Under the pieces are notes generated by a model, which saw only the letters and a list, made by a program, of their open reading frames with translations, was not told where the DNA came from and did not search any database. Below, piece by piece: positions 1 to 38,109 of a stretch of DNA of 64,000 bases. The stretch lies in contig NW_017802603.1 in NCBI RefSeq assembly GCF_001625305.1, forward strand, positions 1-64,000. Direction: 5' to 3'. This stretch comes from Branchiostoma belcheri. Taxonomy: Eukaryota; Chordata; Leptocardii; Amphioxiformes; Branchiostomatidae. The first letter of the stretch is position 1. Each line of letters starts with the position of its first letter. A program made the translations under genes and the position numbers.

Positions 1-1683
1 AAAAAAAATAAAATAAAAAAATTAGTTCGGTTTTGAACTAATTTGTCACGATCAGATGTAAGCATAAAGAACGTGAGTCTATTTAATCCATGAGCTTCCC
101 CCTAGTCACTAGTCTGTTGTTAATATTTGCAACAGCGTTCCAGGCAGGATAAATCAGGTTCTCAGAGATCCGCAGGACTCCATCGGCTTCTGCAATAAAC
201 CAGTGATTGGATCATTTATTCGGTTCTGGCTCACGAGTGAAAAAAGTTGAAGTTGAATGATATAGAATCCTCTCATTTTTTTTTCCTTCTAGGTGCAGTT
301 TGATCGTAGATTGCTAGATGCCGCTATTGCTTGTGTAAGGTCTTTCTTTGTACATGTGACTCGTTAAGGTATGATGTCGGTTTGTGATCTCCAACTTCCT
401 TCACCAACGTGAGAATACTCCGTTGGTTCTCCCTTCTGTATTCTGGCGGGGTTTTGGAAGCTCAGTTGACTCCCATGGACTCATAAACAACTGCCCGAGA
501 TAGTGGCACGTTCCCAGGACCCATGAATGATACAACCGCAGAACATAGTATTAATGGGCGACCCCCGGGTCTATGACCCGTGTATGGAAAAGAGTGCGTA
601 CAAACAAAGAGGTTTTGTAGCAGGTTTTGTGCAAGAGACAGCCAGGTGTCAATTGTGGTGTGAGATATAGAACCATGTCGGCTGTCAGACCGTATGATTT
701 GGATTGTGTAGTTTTTCCCGTTTGTGTATAAATACGCCACATTACGCAACTGGCCTTCCGGGTGATCCCGCTGCAGTCTAATTGAACTCGGTAGAGGGTG
801 ATATCAAAGAGAGCGTCAAAAGACAATACGCCGACAGGATTTTTTTTTGTTTTTAGATATTTTGTAGGTTATGCCTTCATCTGAAACATATTGGTTTTTC
901 GTACTCCTGAAGTGCACCCTACTATATTTTTTTTCACGTCGAAGTGAGTCACCTTGCAGTCCTTAACCATAGAAATCCCAATAGGGCGAAAACTGTGTGT
1001 ATAGAAAAGAGTGCGTACAAACTTTTTGAAGACTGGGTAGCAGGTTTTGTGCTAGAGGCAGCCAGGTGCGAAAACTGTGTTGGGGCCATAGTGCAAGGGT
1101 CATTCTCTGTACTTGCTAAAAAGGACATGAAACATGCGTTTTTTTTTGGGGGGGGGGACAGATTGTGCCGGAAAACGTTAACAGCAACTAATAATACATA
1201 TAGCTATACCAGCCAGTTAAGCTACCTAGTTACCAAAAATCACCTCAGTGGCCGCCTATACACTAACAGTTGGGGCCTAGGTATGATAAGGTTGTTCGAT
1301 GTGCTCTGTCTGGTCGATCTAGTCGCTTCATCTCTTTACCGGATGAAAACCCCTCGCATATGTGGTGGTAAAGATTTGTCCAAGACCTTATACACTAGCA
1401 TGGCTTTGTGTTGACGGTGTATGGTTTTAACGGACTACCACCCAAGAAAGGACTTCCCGTTCATTCATTCACTAGATATCCATTCATTCTTCTTTTTTTA
1501 ATCTTTATTCCTTCCTTGGGAGACCCTTCAATTTAGCGTATATACAGAGGGGAAAAATACATAGAAATTTTGCTTTAAATTAAAATTAAGTATGAACCAA
1601 TGAGTATATTTACATGTATATCTCCTGTATCAGTCCTATATAGTATATATATATATACATATATATATATATTCATTGCAATT
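1..1683. other. Repeat-rich sequence, no gene recognised
   Basis: No open frame here has recognisable domains. The stretch opens with an A-rich run and a small palindrome at about 21-49. Sequence at 585-650 recurs in direct orientation at 1001-1072 with about 80 percent identity by eye, with a 416-base offset. On the minus strand both copies read as decayed versions of one peptide (core CLLHKTCYKTS in the left copy), so this is probably an old repeat or pseudogene fragment. Homopolymer T and G runs lie at 841-848 and 1140-1157. A TA-rich microsatellite lies at 1641-1672. Confidence 0.5.
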
Positions 1684-1935
1684 GAGAACTTGCGTTGTAA
1701 GCACGTACAACTCACTTACCACTTGCGCAACGTACGATGCACGCAACCGCTCACGGCCAGACTTGGCATGCAGACCACACTCTTAAACTTTGTGCAACCG
1801 TGCGAGTGACGTGCGAGTGACGTGCGTAGACGCCACTCCTTCCCCACGTTTTCAGAAAAAACGTAGCAGACGTAGCCTCCCAAAAAAACGTACGGAGAAA
1901 AAACACGTACGGCGGGTTGTGACCGTCGCTTATGT
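1684..1935 (-). mobile_element. Truncated copy of ACGT-rich terminal-inverted-repeat element
   Basis: This segment is the reverse complement of parts of the element at 20242-21151. Both share the block around TGCGCAACGTACGATGCACG and the end GGCGGGTTGTGACC. Only one terminal repeat (right side, about 1910-1931) is visible, so the copy is truncated. It is very rich in ACGT and TACGTA-type words, unlike its AT-rich surroundings. Transposon superfamily was not determined. Confidence 0.7.
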
Positions 1936-2820
1936 GATATGTTGACACGGCATGGGCGCAAAAGGTGAGGAACTGAAGGAAATATCAAGCTTGACAACCC
2001 TGGAATGCATTACTATGTGCACAGCTACTGCCATTGTTTAGAACAGTAGTGAGCCCACATTCAGGTTAATGTTTAAACATCCCATCCAATGTAGGAAGCA
2101 AATGCCATATGTACCATGCACCAACTATATAGAGCAACGTTTAAGTTGTTTAAGTCTGACTGGGTTATTTGCTGCCGTTTGTTACCTTAGTACACAGATA
2201 ATATCCTACAGGCGCAACACCAAGAACCAGAGAAGATCCCCAAGACTTTAAGAAGGTCCACAGGTGTTTCTGGCAAGAAGGTGTCCAGAAGACCAGAGTC
2301 CGGCTTGCTTTGAAAGGTAAGTTTTAGTAAGAGTAGTAAGAGTGTGATGATGGTAAACATCCTGTTTCGACCTTTTGGTACAATGGTCTTCAGCCTTGGT
2401 GTAAAATAGGGATCTTCTTGATAATCATTTGTTATTTTACCCTTAAGCTGAGCCTTGTGGTTTATTCCTAGAATGTTTAAAATCATGTGCTAAATTAAAA
2501 TACCGTAACAACAGTTAAATTTGATCATGAACACTGGCTAATCATGGACCCTTAACCCAATGTAGGGTCTCCAGGCACTGCAAGGTGGAGTCCCTGGCTT
2601 AGTTCCAGGTTTTTCAGCCCAAGTGCAGGTTACCTGCCGACACATCTTAATCTTCACATCATTCCTTCATATTATGGTAAGTCTGATTTGCTTCTACTCT
2701 TCTCTGTTGTACTGAAACTCCCATGTACTGAAATTTCCATGCAAAAGAATAAAGCATAAAAATTTATGGTCCAGGAGTATTTAGTATCTTACATGTATAT
2801 CAAAAATATTGCACCAGGAC
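1936..2820. other. 5' flank of LRR-Ig gene with Penelope-like tail
   Basis: The stretch 2345-2420 read on the minus strand contains CTGAAGACCATTGTACC followed by AAAAGGTCGAAACAGG. This is the kind of motif found at ends of Penelope-like retroelements. Strong splice-donor-like sites occur on the plus strand at about 2319 (AAAG|GTAAGT) and 2673 (TATG|GTAAGT). An acceptor-like TTTAG lies at 2781-2784, just 5' of the LRR-Ig start, so a spliced 5' UTR is possible but unproven. Confidence 0.4.
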
Positions 2821-4530
2821 ATGGACTGCAACACGAAGAAGAAGCCAGCAGGTGTGCTGATGCTCCAGCTCCTGGTCATCTTAAAGGTGTTGGGAACAGC
2901 AGAAGCTGACTGCAGCTCAACTTGTTTGTCTTCCTGTGACTGTAGCAGTCTGGGTCTCACCAGTGTTCCCCAGGACCTGCCGAGAACCATCTCCAGCCTG
3001 GATTTGAGAAGTAATCAAATTACCACTCTAAGTCAGTCCGATTTCTCACGTTATCCCAGATTACGGACTTTAAGGCTTGATGACAATCTCATTTCCACTA
3101 TCAATAGCCATGCATTCTCTCCCCTGACAAACTTGATCAATTTAGGTCTCTCCCGAAACCGCCTTACAAGTCTCGGATCTGACATGTTCACAGGGCTGGG
3201 AAACTTAAATGAACTTTCTCTAAACAGTAACCAGATCAATGACATTCAGGTGGGAACTTTTGATTCAACACCGCGACTGGGCTGGTTCAAAGCTTTATTT
3301 TATACTAATTTCACTCAACCTCTCACAGAGCCTTCCAACATTCACGTACCTTTATCATTTCTATACACCCTGGACCTGTCTGACAATAACATCACAACAT
3401 TTCCCCTGGCAAGACTTCAAAGGCTGTCTTCCCTTTACCTTGAAAATAATCAAATGAAAATTCTTCCGTCCACGGCTTATGACAAACTTTTATCCCTCTC
3501 AGATGTTCGAATTGGCAACAATCCCTGGCAGTGTGACTGTAGGATGGTTGACTTCAGGTTAAAAATGACAGGGTCGCGTCCTTTTGAAAACCAGATCACT
3601 TGTTCCCAACCTGACAACCTCTATGGGCAAAGCTTGCTAGGTATTAATCCAGGAGATTTGATCTGCACAGAACCAACTATTGCAAGGTTTCAAAAAATTG
3701 CAAAAAAACGCTTTGTACAAGGAGGGTCTATCCATTTTGTCTGTGAAGCTTCAGGTATTCCCAAACCAGACATCACAGTCATTCTCCCATCTGGACTGAA
3801 CGCCACTGTCGAGTCAGGTGGGGAAGTGAATGTTACTACTGTAACAGCACATGCTGGTTTGTGCGTCTGTATTGCGACAAATCTTGCTGGCTCAACTTTT
3901 GCTACTCTGGTTGTAAACCTACAGACAGTGACAACAGCGACTTCTCCTCTTCCTACAACCTCAAACAGCCCAGATAGCACCACTGACCATGACTCTGCTC
4001 AAGCCGCTTTCTCCCCAACTGTTGTTGCTTCACCTTCAAAACTACAATCTTCCCCCTGTTTCTCCTTGCCTGTCCTCCTTGCCGCTATCTGTGGTTCTAT
4101 AGCCGGTACTCTGTTTATCGGTGGCATCATTCTCGCTATCTGGTGCAAAAGGAACAACCAGAGTCCTCCCAAACGCCCAGACTTCAGTGTTGTTTATAAC
4201 AACACCAACACGACAACTCAAACCCAACCTGTCAGTCTATCTTTGGATGTGAGAAACCCACATCTCATCCCACGACCAGTTTCGGTCCAGTCCGAGCCTT
4301 ACGAAGATGTGCAGCCTCCTCCAAGAGGTGCAGTTCTGATGCAAACTGCTAGAGGGCAGGCCCTTCAACCACCCAACGGGAACAACAATGAACCTCCCCC
4401 TCTCCCCCCTCCCCGCACAGCCAGTGCTAATATCCCTGAGCACGCCTACCAATCACTGGCAGTGACTAGGAATCAGCCTGAATATGGGCATGATGCTTCA
4501 CACCACTACCAGTCACTCAGAAGGACATGA
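2821..4530 (+). CDS. LRR-Ig single-pass transmembrane receptor
   Basis: The gene encodes 569 residues in one exon. The open frame extends upstream to a TTG at 2809, but the first in-frame ATG is at 2821 and gives a proper signal peptide (residues ~1-29, hydrophobic core VLMLQLLVILKVLG). Next come a Cys-rich LRRNT cap (~31-55), six to seven leucine-rich repeats (~56-232; the region around residues 155-180 is irregular) and an LRRCT cap starting NPWQCDC (~233-282). One Ig-like domain follows (~285-370; cysteines near 307 and 348, with LCVCIATNLAGS in the F-strand). A Ser/Thr-rich stalk leads to a transmembrane helix (~417-441). The ~128-residue cytoplasmic tail has a PPPLPPPR proline motif (possible SH3 ligand) and tyrosine motifs EPYEDV, AYQSL and HYQSL. 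The architecture is that of neuronal or immune LRR-Ig proteins, a family strongly expanded in amphioxus. Ligand and pathway cannot be told from sequence. Confidence 0.94.
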   Translation: MDCNTKKKPAGVLMLQLLVILKVLGTAEADCSSTCLSSCDCSSLGLTSVPQDLPRTISSLDLRSNQITTLSQSDFSRYPRLRTLRLDDNLISTINSHAFSPLTNLINLGLSRNRLTSLGSDMFTGLGNLNELSLNSNQINDIQVGTFDSTPRLGWFKALFYTNFTQPLTEPSNIHVPLSFLYTLDLSDNNITTFPLARLQRLSSLYLENNQMKILPSTAYDKLLSLSDVRIGNNPWQCDCRMVDFRLKMTGSRPFENQITCSQPDNLYGQSLLGINPGDLICTEPTIARFQKIAKKRFVQGGSIHFVCEASGIPKPDITVILPSGLNATVESGGEVNVTTVTAHAGLCVCIATNLAGSTFATLVVNLQTVTTATSPLPTTSNSPDSTTDHDSAQAAFSPTVVASPSKLQSSPCFSLPVLLAAICGSIAGTLFIGGIILAIWCKRNNQSPPKRPDFSVVYNNTNTTTQTQPVSLSLDVRNPHLIPRPVSVQSEPYEDVQPPPRGAVLMQTARGQALQPPNGNNNEPPPLPPPRTASANIPEHAYQSLAVTRNQPEYGHDASHHYQSLRRT

Positions 4531-4799
4531 ATAGATTCTGAAACTTTTTAACAACCAAAATATTTAAGGCCCAAAAAAGATAAATAGGCAAACAACCAGC
4601 CTGAATGTCACACAGTAATGTTTAAGATTCTGTCATGCATATAATCTTCTACCTACATGTACCTACCTGGTACGTTGGCTATTATTCTAGGGACTAGGTA
4701 TCCGGCACATACTCATTTTCAAGTGAAAATTAATATGTGTGGGACACAACACCAGCAACAGCTGCCTGTGTCCCATGCGTATTGTACTGTTGCAATTCC

Positions 4800-4820
4800 A
4801 ATAAATCAAATAAAATAAAG
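4800..4820 (+). promoter_or_regulatory. Poly(A) signal cluster of LRR-Ig gene
   Basis: AATAAA at 4800 and further AATAAA-type words to 4820 lie about 270 bases after the stop codon, in the expected place for 3'-end processing of the LRR-Ig transcript. Confidence 0.55.
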
Positions 4821-5454
4821 TCAACCAATCTACCTACCACGTCCCTTGACCTCCAAGTGGCTATTACATGTAATAGTCACATAAAGACAAACCTAAAGAT
4901 AAAACACCCTTAGCTTGAATACAACCATAACTGTTATAGACAACCTGGCAATGGACAGGACAATTTACATCAATACCAGTCACTGAGAGGGACCTAAAAG
5001 ATCCTGAAAAATTTTAACAACCGAAAGATTTAATGCTCACTGTTAAGATCAGAGAAGATAAACAAACAGGCATAATGTCACACAGTGATGCATGTGATAG
5101 TTAGATGTACTCAAAATATTCTTAGCTTGTACAGGCTTTATATTATGATTATAGCTAAGAAAGTTAAGAATAGCCATCTAATGATAATCTAGTACAGTCA
5201 TTATTTTCTGAAAATTATATACATGCAGGAGGATCTATTTCTAAAATCATGTTATTGGTTTGGTTATATTCATTGTTCAGTAGTTAGTGATTCAAAGAAA
5301 TTTAAAGAAAAAGATGTATTGTAAAAAGTCATGATAAACGTAAACTGTTATAGACAAGTAATATTTCTAAACATGATGAAAAGTTTTGTTACTTATCCTT
5401 GTGGTGTTTATGAAGTTTGTATATTGCGTATTGTCAGCGTTTGAGTATGTGTCT

Positions 5455-5458
5455 GTGT

Positions 5459-5512
<54 letters not shown>
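5455..5512. repeat. (TG)n microsatellite
   Basis: Near-perfect TG dinucleotide run at the end of the second 3'-UTR copy. Confidence 0.95.
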
Positions 5513-5513
<1 letters not shown>

Positions 5514-5959
5514 CTGAAAATCTTTAACAACCAAAAGACTTAATGCCCACCCTTAAAACAAGATACAACCAGCCTGAATGTCAAACAATGTCATTCAATG
5601 TAATAGTCACATGTACAAAACACTCCTCGGTTGTAAACTAAGGCTTATTATACAATGTTGTATAGAGATATAAGACAGTCTGATAGGATAATCTGATGTA
5701 AGTTGATTTATAATTTGATGTTTGAGATTTATATAAGGCCTATTCCTGAAATCTTTTGAATTGTTTTTTTTTGTATTCATTGTTCAATAGTTAATGATTC
5801 AAAAAGGGAAAAAATTCAATTGACCAATTGTAAAAAGTCATAATTAAAATAAAGTGTTTTGTTTTGTTTCTCATAGAAAACCAATGTTTCTAAACATGAA
5901 AAGTTTTCTTATCTATTGTTTTGTATGTTGTGTTTATGAAGTCTTTGTATTGTCAGTCT

Positions 5960-5990
5960 TTGTGTGTGTGTGTTTGTGTGTGTAGGTGTG

Positions 5991-6071
<81 letters not shown>

Positions 6072-6200
6072 TGTGTGTGTTTTGTGTGTGTAGTGTGTTT
6101 GTGTGTGTGTGTGTGTGTTTGTGTGTGTTTGTGTGTGTGTGTTAGTGTGTGTGTTAGTGTGTGTGTGCGTGTGTGTATGTATGTGTGTGTGTGAGTGAGA
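5960..6200. repeat. Long (TG)n microsatellite with interruptions
   Basis: About 240 bases of TG repeat, with interruptions, at the end of the third 3'-UTR copy. Open frames through it are low-complexity Cys-Val or Thr-His runs and are not genes. Confidence 0.95.
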
Positions 6201-6830
6201 GAGAGAGTATTATATTTATGGTAGATTAATCTGCAAGTATAAGCAAAAAAAAAACAATAGTTGATCACATGTCCTGATCAATATTTAGATAGTTCCGGTT
6301 CAAGGTTTACAGATCAACCAATAAGCATGTTTGACAGGGATGAAGGTATGGGTCAGAGTCTGACTATTTGAACTACACCTTGTGACAAAGCTGTAAATTA
6401 GAGGAGCAACTAAACCCAGAGTAGACATTTTTCAAGCTCACCAGGTCAGGAGAGAAGACACCCTACGCGCCTTCCTGTGCCTGAATTTAATGAAACTTTG
6501 GACAGAGTTGGTAGGTACATTTGGAGCTTTTTAGAGTAGGCAGAAGAGGTAATGTAACATTATATATTAACTTGTAATCAATGCTCTGATGCTGTACACC
6601 GATCCTTAAAACGAATCACAAAATTAACAACAGCACTTTAAAGGGTTTAAGTCTTAAATTTGTTCTTTCCAGGATAATTAATCAGTCTTGGTTTTACCTA
6701 CATTGTAACAGCTGCACCACCACCCACTAGCAGGTAAGTTTTGCCAGCTTCCTTTATCCAGACATGCAGTCTCTCTACAAAATGTGTCGTGTCAAATGTA
6801 AAGAACATACGTATATTCAACACTGAAAGG
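6201..6830. other. Intergenic, nothing recognised
   Basis: No coding signal or repeat I can name. A strong donor-like site (CTAGCAG|GTAAGT) is at about 6733. Confidence 0.4.
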
Positions 6831-6831
6831 T

Positions 6832-7960
6832 AAAGTCAAGTCAAAGTTTATTGCACAACTAATGTACGGATACATCGTATGGCAATTAGCGGTACTAAGT
6901 ACAAATCTAAAATCTAAACTAATGCGTAAAAGAGTACTACATTCATGCTGTATATGAATCGAACTTAAGTTACATCGTACTAGTATACAAAAGGAATGGC
7001 AAACATTATACAGGGGTTCTGTAAATCTACAACTAAATACTACGCTGTCCTATACTTAAGTATTACTAGTATAATGGATATATATATATATATATATATA
7101 TAGTTGATTCCATTGTTATGTGTAAGCAATCAGTTGACTGTTTCGGAAATGACATTGTTTCTTTTAACTAAGGCGTTAGTTAGATATATATGGCCTATAT
7201 ATGGTGAGATTGCATCGGGGCATGACATAAGAAAAGTAAAGGTATCTGAGACTGTCTTAGGTAATGTAATACTTGTGCTGTTGGTGATAGAGTTCATAAG
7301 TGTTTGTCTTTCTTCATTGTAAGCTGGACATGTTAACATAAAATGCAATTCATCTTCTACAATATCTTTGCAAATAGGACAACATCTGTGGGTGGCTGGT
7401 ACATTGTTATGGCGTCCCTTTTCTATTTCTAAACAGTGTGAACTAATTCGTATTTTGGTTATATTAGCGGCGAAAGATTTGTTTTGTATTAGTGAAAGAT
7501 ATTTCTCAAAAACGAAGTGAGATTTGACTTTGAAGTAGGTTTTCAGTTTGCTGTAATTTCTGATATTTTGCCTCCAGCCAGAAACAAACGTGTCTTTGAG
7601 CCGTTCTTTGAACACGTTTCCAAAATGTTTGGCGTTAACTACTGGGTTTAGCCAAACATTTTGGAAACCGTGTTTACATAACATGTCTTGCACATGAACG
7701 GCCCAGTCGTGTTCTTGTTCCACAGCAATATCGTAAGCTTTCTTAACTATTCTATCGTTAGGGAGGTTGTGTAGTCGGAGCCAGTATTTAATAAGGTGGG
7801 TTTGTGTATCAATGTATAATGGAAACGCTCCTAGTTCTCCCCTTACGGCGGCATTGACGGAGCTTCTGGGAACACGGAGTAGTATTTTATAATAGTTTAA
7901 ATGCCGATGAAACGTCAGATAATCATTGGTCTTTTTGGTAAGATTATGCTGATGATGAAG
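6832..7960 (-). mobile_element. 5'-truncated LINE, C-terminal part
   Basis: Minus-strand reading from about 7940 to 7130 gives the C-terminal region of a non-LTR retrotransposon protein, including VPRSSVNAAVRGELGAFPLY, RLKDTFVSGWRQNIRNYSKL, TKIRISSH, IEKGRHNNVP and a zinc-knuckle-like CPICKDIVEDELHFMLTC. The same block order occurs in the LINE at 33.4-35.5 kb. The RT domain is absent. The 3' end near 6840 carries GCAATAAACTTTGACTTG on the minus strand, a typical LINE tail. A TA-rich microsatellite sits within the 3' part (7075-7102). Confidence 0.85.
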
Positions 7961-9417
7961 AAGCGAGGGAAGAAGCCAAGAACATGCTGATGATATTAAA
8001 AAAAGTATTACAATATGTCATATATTTACTGTATTATCTGCACTCTTACATAATGAGTATGAAGCGACTGCTCGGGCTTGGTACAGGAAAACTTTAATGT
8101 CAGAGAGAGAACACGCGTAGGTGGGAGGGTGAAACTCTCTTTGGAGCACACCACACAGCGCAATTCTACAATGATACAATGAGAAGTTATGAAGACACGT
8201 GATGATGACGCACATGTCAAAGTTCAGAGGGAGCTAATAAACTGATTTGATCTGTCGCCCAAATAATCCCTATTATCTGCACTCTTACACCATGGATATG
8301 AAGCGACTGCTCTGGCTTGGTACAGGAAAACATTAATGTCAGAGAGAATACCGGATTTGATAAACAGTTTTTTTCTGAAACCGGTGTCTATCAGTGGATA
8401 TGCCATACATTGTGTACATCATTCTATTTTAGATTTTTAAATAGATAACGTCATTTCAACACGATAGCGTAACTGTGGTAAAGCTATATTACAATCCGAT
8501 GCGGCAAAACATAGAAAAGGTCTATATAAACAGACATACGCTCGGAACAGATAAATTCTGCTCTAATGTGTGTTCGTGTGCACAGTTTTGATGTGGGCAA
8601 GTGCGAACAATTTTGACATGCGAAGGCGTGAACAGTTTTGCTATAGGCAGATGATATGCAGTTCTATATATGCACGTGCGAAAAGTGTTAATTTCGACAC
8701 GTGTGCAAATTTTTAAAATACGTAGGTGAACACAGATATTAAATGTGCAGAAGTGTCCATTAGTTCTAGTAGTGGTTGCTAGAAATGTTTTCGCTTAATT
8801 CAATATGCCTCGGCATTGTGACCTTAACACTATTCATCCCTCGATGCGCTGGGATGCGCTGGGATTAATTTTTCAAAGGATTTGAAACTTGGCAATTGTC
8901 GATTTTTGTGTTCTAAAATTCATTTGTCCCAGTGTATATCTTTTGATTTAATTTATTAAATTGTATAAAATATACAGCCAGGACTGCCCAGTTAGCTTTA
9001 AAGGGCTAACCCTTATAACAGGATAATAAACAATTAGAAACAATTAACAATGTCGGTTACAATTCAGATACATTAACATACTATTAAATTACGAATGAGT
9101 CACTCTAAGTATGTATACAGATGATTTATAGGCTGACTCATGAAACGTTTTTGTTAATCATAAGATATTTGCCTTTCCACTAGTAACCTATTCACCAAAG
9201 CTTATGAGATAATGCCTTTAAGGTTTAGAGGGATAAAATCCATTCGTTTTTTGAAGTTCTGATCCGTTGGTATTTTAGTCAATGGCGTTTTGCATTGATT
9301 AGGGTCATAGTTCGCAGAAAGGGAAATTGTCTTCTGTAAGTATTATGTACATACGACCTTGAAAATGGGAGGGGGTATTGAGGAAATACAAGGAAATGAT
9401 TAGTTCACCCCCTTATA
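7961..9417. other. Intergenic repeats downstream of the VWDE-like gene
   Basis: The block 8031-8106 (ATCTGCACTCTTACA to TTAATGTCAGAGAGA) is repeated directly at 8270-8347. From 8560 to 8760 there are degenerate tandem units around GCGAACAGTTTTGACATG. A CR1-type LINE tail (AGCCAGGACTGCCCAGTTAG) lies near 8975-9005. No gene was seen. The 3' UTR of the 9418-38109 gene must start here; its poly(A) site was not identified with certainty. Confidence 0.5.

Positions 9418-38109
<28,692 letters not shown>

Larger units (their letters stand above)
4500..5960 (+). repeat. Tandem copies of the LRR-Ig 3' end and UTR
   Basis: The last codons and start of the 3' UTR (4503-4620: ACCAGTCACTCAGAAGGAC, then TTTTTAACAACCAAAA and GCCTGAATGTCACACAG) recur at 4972-5095 and again at about 5512-5600. 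Copies 2 and 3 continue to match each other for about 400 bases (for example TGTAAAAAGTCAT, TTTCTAAACATGA and GTTTATGAAGT), and each runs into a TG microsatellite. Copy 2 still contains a remnant of the final coding sequence (CCAGTCACTGAGAGGGACC). Unit length is about 540 bases. Confidence 0.8.

Noticed and set aside
462-826. Two overlapping minus-strand frames of 91-95 residues
   Set aside because: No domain, no splice context. The region is part of a direct repeat with the 1.0 kb region and looks like decayed repeat.
944-1414. 156-residue plus-strand frame
   Set aside because: It crosses a T/G homopolymer and a repeat copy; composition and content show no recognisable domain.
5909-6268. 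Thr-His and Cys-Val frames
   Set aside because: They are translations of the TG/CA microsatellite.
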